Shown piece by piece: positions 60,511-64,000 of a stretch of DNA of 64,000 nt. Under the pieces are notes generated by a model, which had not been told where the DNA came from, ran no database searches, and saw nothing but the letters and a program-made list of their open reading frames with translations. Positions within the stretch are counted from its first letter, which is position 1. Each line of letters opens with the position of its first letter. This stretch comes from Flexilinea sp. (GTDB lineage Bacteria; Chloroflexota; Anaerolineae; Anaerolineales; Anaerolineaceae): positions 1 to 64,000 of the forward strand of contig JAPKMT010000005.1 in assembly GCA_026645735.1 (NCBI GenBank), in the 5' to 3' direction. The translations under genes and the position numbers were made by a program.

Positions 60511-60528
60511 ATTTTTTTCTTTTTTTCA
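60511..60528 (+). terminator. rnpB T-tract terminator
   Basis: ATTTTTTTCTTTTTTTC directly follows the closing P1 stem of rnpB. Confidence 0.7.
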
Positions 60529-60537
60529 GAAACAATA

Positions 60538-60613
60538 AAACGATTCGAAAATAATACTGTTTTTCGAATATTAAAAAAATAACAGATCATCCTCCCCGTA
60601 TTTCGAAATACTG
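60538..60613. mobile_element. short MITE derivative lacking the hairpin
   Basis: The left end AAACGATTCGAAAATA and the right end TATTTCGAAATACTG lie 76 bp apart, with the inner ATCCTCCCC box of the family but no hairpin. The flanking 9-mers GAAACAATA and GAAATGAAA match at 6 of 9 positions. Confidence 0.55.
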
Positions 60614-60710
60614 GAAATGAAAACATATTGTTATTTCCTGGAGATTTCCGAATACAGAGAAATCATCTTCATCTTGTGCCTGTATAAAATTTGTCCGGGA
60701 ATTTCTGATA

Positions 60711-61205
60711 ATGAAAATTGCTATTTTATCCGATACACACAACAACGGTTTTGGGATTCAAGATGCGCTTGATAAACTCGCAGCCATGAATATTTTTGAC
60801 ATTATTCATTGCGGTGATATGACTCGTGGTGAGACGGCAGAACTTTTTAAGAATTTTTGTATTCACCATGTCTGGGGTAATGGTGATCTGGATACTTTAT
60901 CGCTCCAATTTGCAATTCAGGAATGTAAAGCAGGCAGTTCTACCGGAGAAGTCTTTACAGACATTGTCGATGGAAAACACATCGCAGCGTTGCATGGACA
61001 CAACATTGCGTTGCTTACTGCACTAACCGACAACGGCCGCTATGACTACATTTTTCACGGTCATACGCATCGTACAAGAGATGATACCTATGGCAAGACT
61101 CGAATCATTAATCCTGGAGCCATCGGTGGTGCCTATCGCAGCGCTCGCAGCTTTTGCGTTTTAGATTTTATTTCCGGGGACTTGACGAATTACCCGATCG
61201 GCTGA
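60711..61205 (+). CDS. YfcE/MJ0936-type metallophosphodiesterase
   Basis: A 164-residue calcineurin-like phosphoesterase. Metal ligands are in ILSDTHNN (about 4-11), HCGDMT (about 36-41), GNGD (about 58-61), LHGHN (about 97-101) and HGHTHR (about 117-122). It hydrolyses phosphodiesters of unknown natural identity. No ribosome site is visible. The next gene starts 12 bp later, so the two may be cotranscribed. Confidence 0.92.
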   Translation: MKIAILSDTHNNGFGIQDALDKLAAMNIFDIIHCGDMTRGETAELFKNFCIHHVWGNGDLDTLSLQFAIQECKAGSSTGEVFTDIVDGKHIAALHGHNIALLTALTDNGRYDYIFHGHTHRTRDDTYGKTRIINPGAIGGAYRSARSFCVLDFISGDLTNYPIG

Positions 61206-61217
61206 CAATTAGCATAT

Positions 61218-63926
61218 ATGGAAATCATAATCACTCACGAACAGGCTGACTTTGATGCAATTGCTTCAGTATTGGCTGCCTGGCTGCTTGAACCGGATCG
61301 ATATCCGGTTCATCCGAAACGGATGAACCGCAATGTTACAACGTTCTTAAATGAATTTAAGAGCGATTTTCCTTTTAAAGGATGGGATGAACTCCCTGAT
61401 GAAAAGCTCATCACAGCGCAGCTGGTAGACACGCAATCGATTGGAAATACTTCTATCATCGATGAAAGCACAATAATATCGGTTGTTGATCATCATCAAC
61501 CGCGTGCAAATCTTCCTGAAAATTGGAAATGCTTTTTCGATCGCACGGGAGCCTGCACGAGTATGTTTGTCGGAGCTATCCGAGCGAAAAATATTTTTCC
61601 CGATCCGATACATTGCACGCTATTGTTGATGGGTATTTATGAAGATACAGGGAATCTAACCTATGGCAGCACAACCCCACGCGACTTGGAAGCTGCAGCC
61701 TGGCTTCTCAGTCAGGGAGCTGACTTGAATATCCTTCGCAGGTTTTTGAATGCACCTTTGACGGAAGCACAAAATACACTTTGTGATCGTCTGCTCCAAA
61801 ATTGTGAAACAATCTCGATTCTGGGACAACAGATCATCATTTCTACTGCAGATGCACGGGATATCAGTGATGAATTTTCGACAGTAGCTCACCATCTGCG
61901 AGACATGCTTTCTCCCGATGCAATTTTTGTCATTCTGGCTACCAAAGCAGGCATTCGATTAATTGGCAGAGCCACCAATGACAGAATTGATGTCGGTCAA
62001 ATCATGAAACGATTTAATGGCGGCGGACATTCCAGAGCAGCTGCCGGGCTGATTCCATTAAAAAAAGATGAAAACCTGCTGGAGCTTTTTGCTGCCACGA
62101 AAAATGATTTACTGGATCTGCTACCCGGTTTTATCACACCACCTGTCACAGTCGAACAAATCATGTCTACACGTCCGTTGACGATTTCCTCAGAAACGCC
62201 GATTCGGAGCGTTGCAGAACTGATTCACCGTTATGGCTATGAAGGGTATCCCATAACGGATACGAACGGGAAATTGATAGGTTTACTGAATCGTCGGTCT
62301 GTCGATCGGGCGATCGCTTTTGATATGGATCCCTCCATAGAAACGATGATGGATCCTGGAGACTACACCGTGAAACCGAACGATTCGATTGACTTTCTGA
62401 AAGAGATGATGAATCTCTCCGGATGGGGACAAATCCCTGTGGTCAACGAACAAAACTCTGAAATTATCGGCATTGTCACCCGGACAGATCTGATTAAAAC
62501 ACTAACTGGTAGCAGCAGTATACCCGGCAACAGAAATTATGCTCAAACTTTACAACGAGTTCTTCCTCCGTCTTCTCTGAAATTGATCCAAATGGTTGCA
62601 CAGGCAGCATATTCTTGCCGGTATCCGATTTATATCGTGGGTGGATTTGTACGCGACTTGATTTTGGAACAACCGGTGGTCGATTTTGATATTGTCGTCG
62701 AAGGAGATGCAATTCACTTAGCTCGTACATTAGTCAATATCTATGGTGGGACAGTTCGCACCCATTCTCGTTTTGGCACAGCCAAGTGGATCATCAGCAG
62801 TATTCATCCGGAGATCATATCCAATTCAGACCAGCAGGACAATACGCAGTTTTATATGGAGCTGCCGAACTCACTGGATCTGATCAGTGCCCGAACTGAA
62901 TTCTACGATTATCCGTCTGCGATGCCGAAAGTGGAACGGAGCAGTATCAAGCTGGATCTGCATCGCAGAGATTTTACGATCAATACGTTGGCATTAAGGT
63001 TGGATGGCGATCATTTTGGTGATTTGCTGGATTTTTGGGGAGGATTCCATGATCTTCAAAGCGGACTGATCAGAGTTCTCCATTCACTCTCATTTACGGA
63101 TGATCCCACTCGCATGTTGCGCGCAATCCGATTTGAGCAGCGTTTTGGCTTTACGATTGAGAAACATACCATGCTGCTGTTAAAAGAAGCGCAATCACTG
63201 CTCAAACAGGTATCCGGTCGACGAATTTTAAATGAGTTGGATCTCTGTTTTCACGAAAACCGACCGGAAATCAGTCTCAGCCGGCTTGAAAAATTAGGTC
63301 TTATTCAGCAAATCCATCCTTCAATGCATTGGAATGAGCGATGTACGAAGGATTACCGGAAATTGGTGGAAGCCTCTCCCGGAGCCTATTGGAGAGATCT
63401 CATCCCTGACCACAGTGATTTTATTCAAAATATCGGGAAATATCTTGTTTGGTGGAGTAATTATTCTCCTGAAAATATCTCGGAAATTTGCAAACGGCTC
63501 CAACTTTCTCAGACGACAGAAAAAATTCTGCAGGCTTATAACCTATTGAATCGAAAAATGTCAGAAATGACAGCTGCCTGGCCAAGCGAAATGACTTTCT
63601 TTTTGGAAAAGTTGCCAGTTGAGGCAATCTATTGCTATGACTGTCTTGCCGATAGTCCGAAAATGAATGAGCTGATTCAAAAATTTATAACGAAATGGCG
63701 ATTTGTTAAACCGTTTACCAGCGGAACAGATTTAAAAGCTTTGCCTTATCCACCGGGAGAATGGATATCCGGCGTTCTAAAACGGCTCAGAAAAGCCTGG
63801 ATCGATGAAGAAATCAGTTCCCAGGAAGAGGAAACGAAAACACTATCGTTTATTTTGCCAATTTTTATTAAAAATCTGGAAGCAAGAGCGCAAAAAAATG
63901 AGAAAAAGGATATAGCGATCCAGTAA
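61218..63926 (+). CDS. DHH-CBS-tRNA nucleotidyltransferase/poly(A) polymerase fusion
   Basis: A 902-residue multidomain protein. Residues 1-300 hold a DHH/DHHA1 phosphoesterase module (THEQADFDAIAS, DTQSIG, VVDHHQPR, GGGHSRAAAG). Residues 315-435 are two CBS domains. Residues 460-900 are a class II nucleotidyltransferase with IVGGFVRDLIL and DFDIVVEGD (about 472-495), DPTRMLRAIRFEQRFGF and an RNA-binding tail. Such fusions act as CCA- or A-adding enzymes in several phyla. The local tRNA-Thr lacks an encoded CCA, so tRNA 3' end synthesis is needed. The stop codon TAA (63924-63926) lies inside a MITE end (CAGTAATTC). Confidence 0.9.
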   Translation: MEIIITHEQADFDAIASVLAAWLLEPDRYPVHPKRMNRNVTTFLNEFKSDFPFKGWDELPDEKLITAQLVDTQSIGNTSIIDESTIISVVDHHQPRANLPENWKCFFDRTGACTSMFVGAIRAKNIFPDPIHCTLLLMGIYEDTGNLTYGSTTPRDLEAAAWLLSQGADLNILRRFLNAPLTEAQNTLCDRLLQNCETISILGQQIIISTADARDISDEFSTVAHHLRDMLSPDAIFVILATKAGIRLIGRATNDRIDVGQIMKRFNGGGHSRAAAGLIPLKKDENLLELFAATKNDLLDLLPGFITPPVTVEQIMSTRPLTISSETPIRSVAELIHRYGYEGYPITDTNGKLIGLLNRRSVDRAIAFDMDPSIETMMDPGDYTVKPNDSIDFLKEMMNLSGWGQIPVVNEQNSEIIGIVTRTDLIKTLTGSSSIPGNRNYAQTLQRVLPPSSLKLIQMVAQAAYSCRYPIYIVGGFVRDLILEQPVVDFDIVVEGDAIHLARTLVNIYGGTVRTHSRFGTAKWIISSIHPEIISNSDQQDNTQFYMELPNSLDLISARTEFYDYPSAMPKVERSSIKLDLHRRDFTINTLALRLDGDHFGDLLDFWGGFHDLQSGLIRVLHSLSFTDDPTRMLRAIRFEQRFGFTIEKHTMLLLKEAQSLLKQVSGRRILNELDLCFHENRPEISLSRLEKLGLIQQIHPSMHWNERCTKDYRKLVEASPGAYWRDLIPDHSDFIQNIGKYLVWWSNYSPENISEICKRLQLSQTTEKILQAYNLLNRKMSEMTAAWPSEMTFFLEKLPVEAIYCYDCLADSPKMNELIQKFITKWRFVKPFTSGTDLKALPYPPGEWISGVLKRLRKAWIDEEISSQEEETKTLSFILPIFIKNLEARAQKNEKKDIAIQ

Positions 63927-64000
63927 TTCAGAATATGGCAGCAATTCGAAATATAGGGAGGATTCTTTTTTGATGTGATGTTTTTGCGCTTCGCGCAAAA
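63921..64000. mobile_element. MITE copy cut by the window end, beside a solo end
   Basis: CAGTAATTCAGAATATGG (63921-63938) is one family end. It is followed directly by a second, CAGCAATTCGAAATATAGGG (from 63939), which leads into hairpin arm GATGTTTTTGCGC-TTC-GCGCAAAA running off the window. The tandem ends suggest a nested or repeated insertion. The first end supplies the stop codon of the preceding gene. Confidence 0.75.

Overview
The window looks like a chromosomal stretch of a low-GC, anaerobic Chloroflexota bacterium, probably class Anaerolineae (Flexilinea or a relative). This is inferred from the protein style and not from any database search. The signs are Thr/Pro-rich lipoprotein linkers, an NBR1-type Ig-like lipoprotein, a DHH-CBS-CBS-tRNA nucleotidyltransferase fusion, an RsmD carrying APPQ in place of DPPF, and a large secreted alpha-2-macroglobulin. 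I see no phage, plasmid, CRISPR array or transposase gene.

Layout. 0-2.5 kb: class II aldolase and a phosphomannose-isomerase-like cupin. 2.5-6.5 kb (minus): a MerR/B12-binding regulator heading an operon with a peroxiredoxin-like protein and a LolD/FtsX-type ABC exporter. 6.9-8.9 kb (plus): a divergent operon with a small membrane protein, DegV and a DUF1295 enzyme. 9.5-15.6 kb: alpha-2-macroglobulin. 15.8-22 kb: RluB, ScpB, a DUF348-G5-propeller lipoprotein, UDP-glucuronate decarboxylase, GtrA and RsmD. 22-29 kb (minus): an amino-sugar locus (GntR, ABC importer, NanE, ROK kinase, epimerase). 29.2-31.8 kb (minus): metY-metA behind a long attenuator-like leader. 32-41 kb (minus): Nudix, secreted and lipoproteins, and a four-gene operon (membrane protein, M24 peptidase, MBL hydrolase, binding protein). 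41.6-46.7 kb (plus): GH13, membrane protein, TpiA, GH25. 46.8-59.9 kb: tRNA-Thr, DinB, flavin reductase, ZIP transporter, a degenerate RlmD-like protein, C39-like secreted peptidases, RecA and an acetate-kinase homologue. 60.1-63.9 kb: RNase P RNA, a phosphodiesterase and the CCA/poly(A) polymerase fusion.

Two things stand out. First, the metY-metA leader encodes a 35-codon peptide with five internal Met codons, including an adjacent pair, followed by mutually exclusive 1:2, 2:3 and 3:4 pairings and a U-tracted terminator. That is the architecture of trp-type ribosome-mediated attenuation, here apparently sensing methionine supply. Second, a family of non-coding mobile elements of about 121-125 bp (MITE-like) is scattered through the intergenic regions. 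They have inverted ends (CAGYAATTCGAAATAT), a perfect central hairpin with a TTC/GAA loop, and 9-bp target duplications that are exact at two copies. About nine copies have the hairpin intact, one is cut by the window end, and several are hairpin-less or decayed.

A third lead is the MerR/B12 regulator. It keeps the CarH-type W-x9-EH motif and its promoter is covered by GTC repeats spaced 10-12 bp, which suggests a cobalamin-dependent (possibly light-sensing) autoregulated switch.
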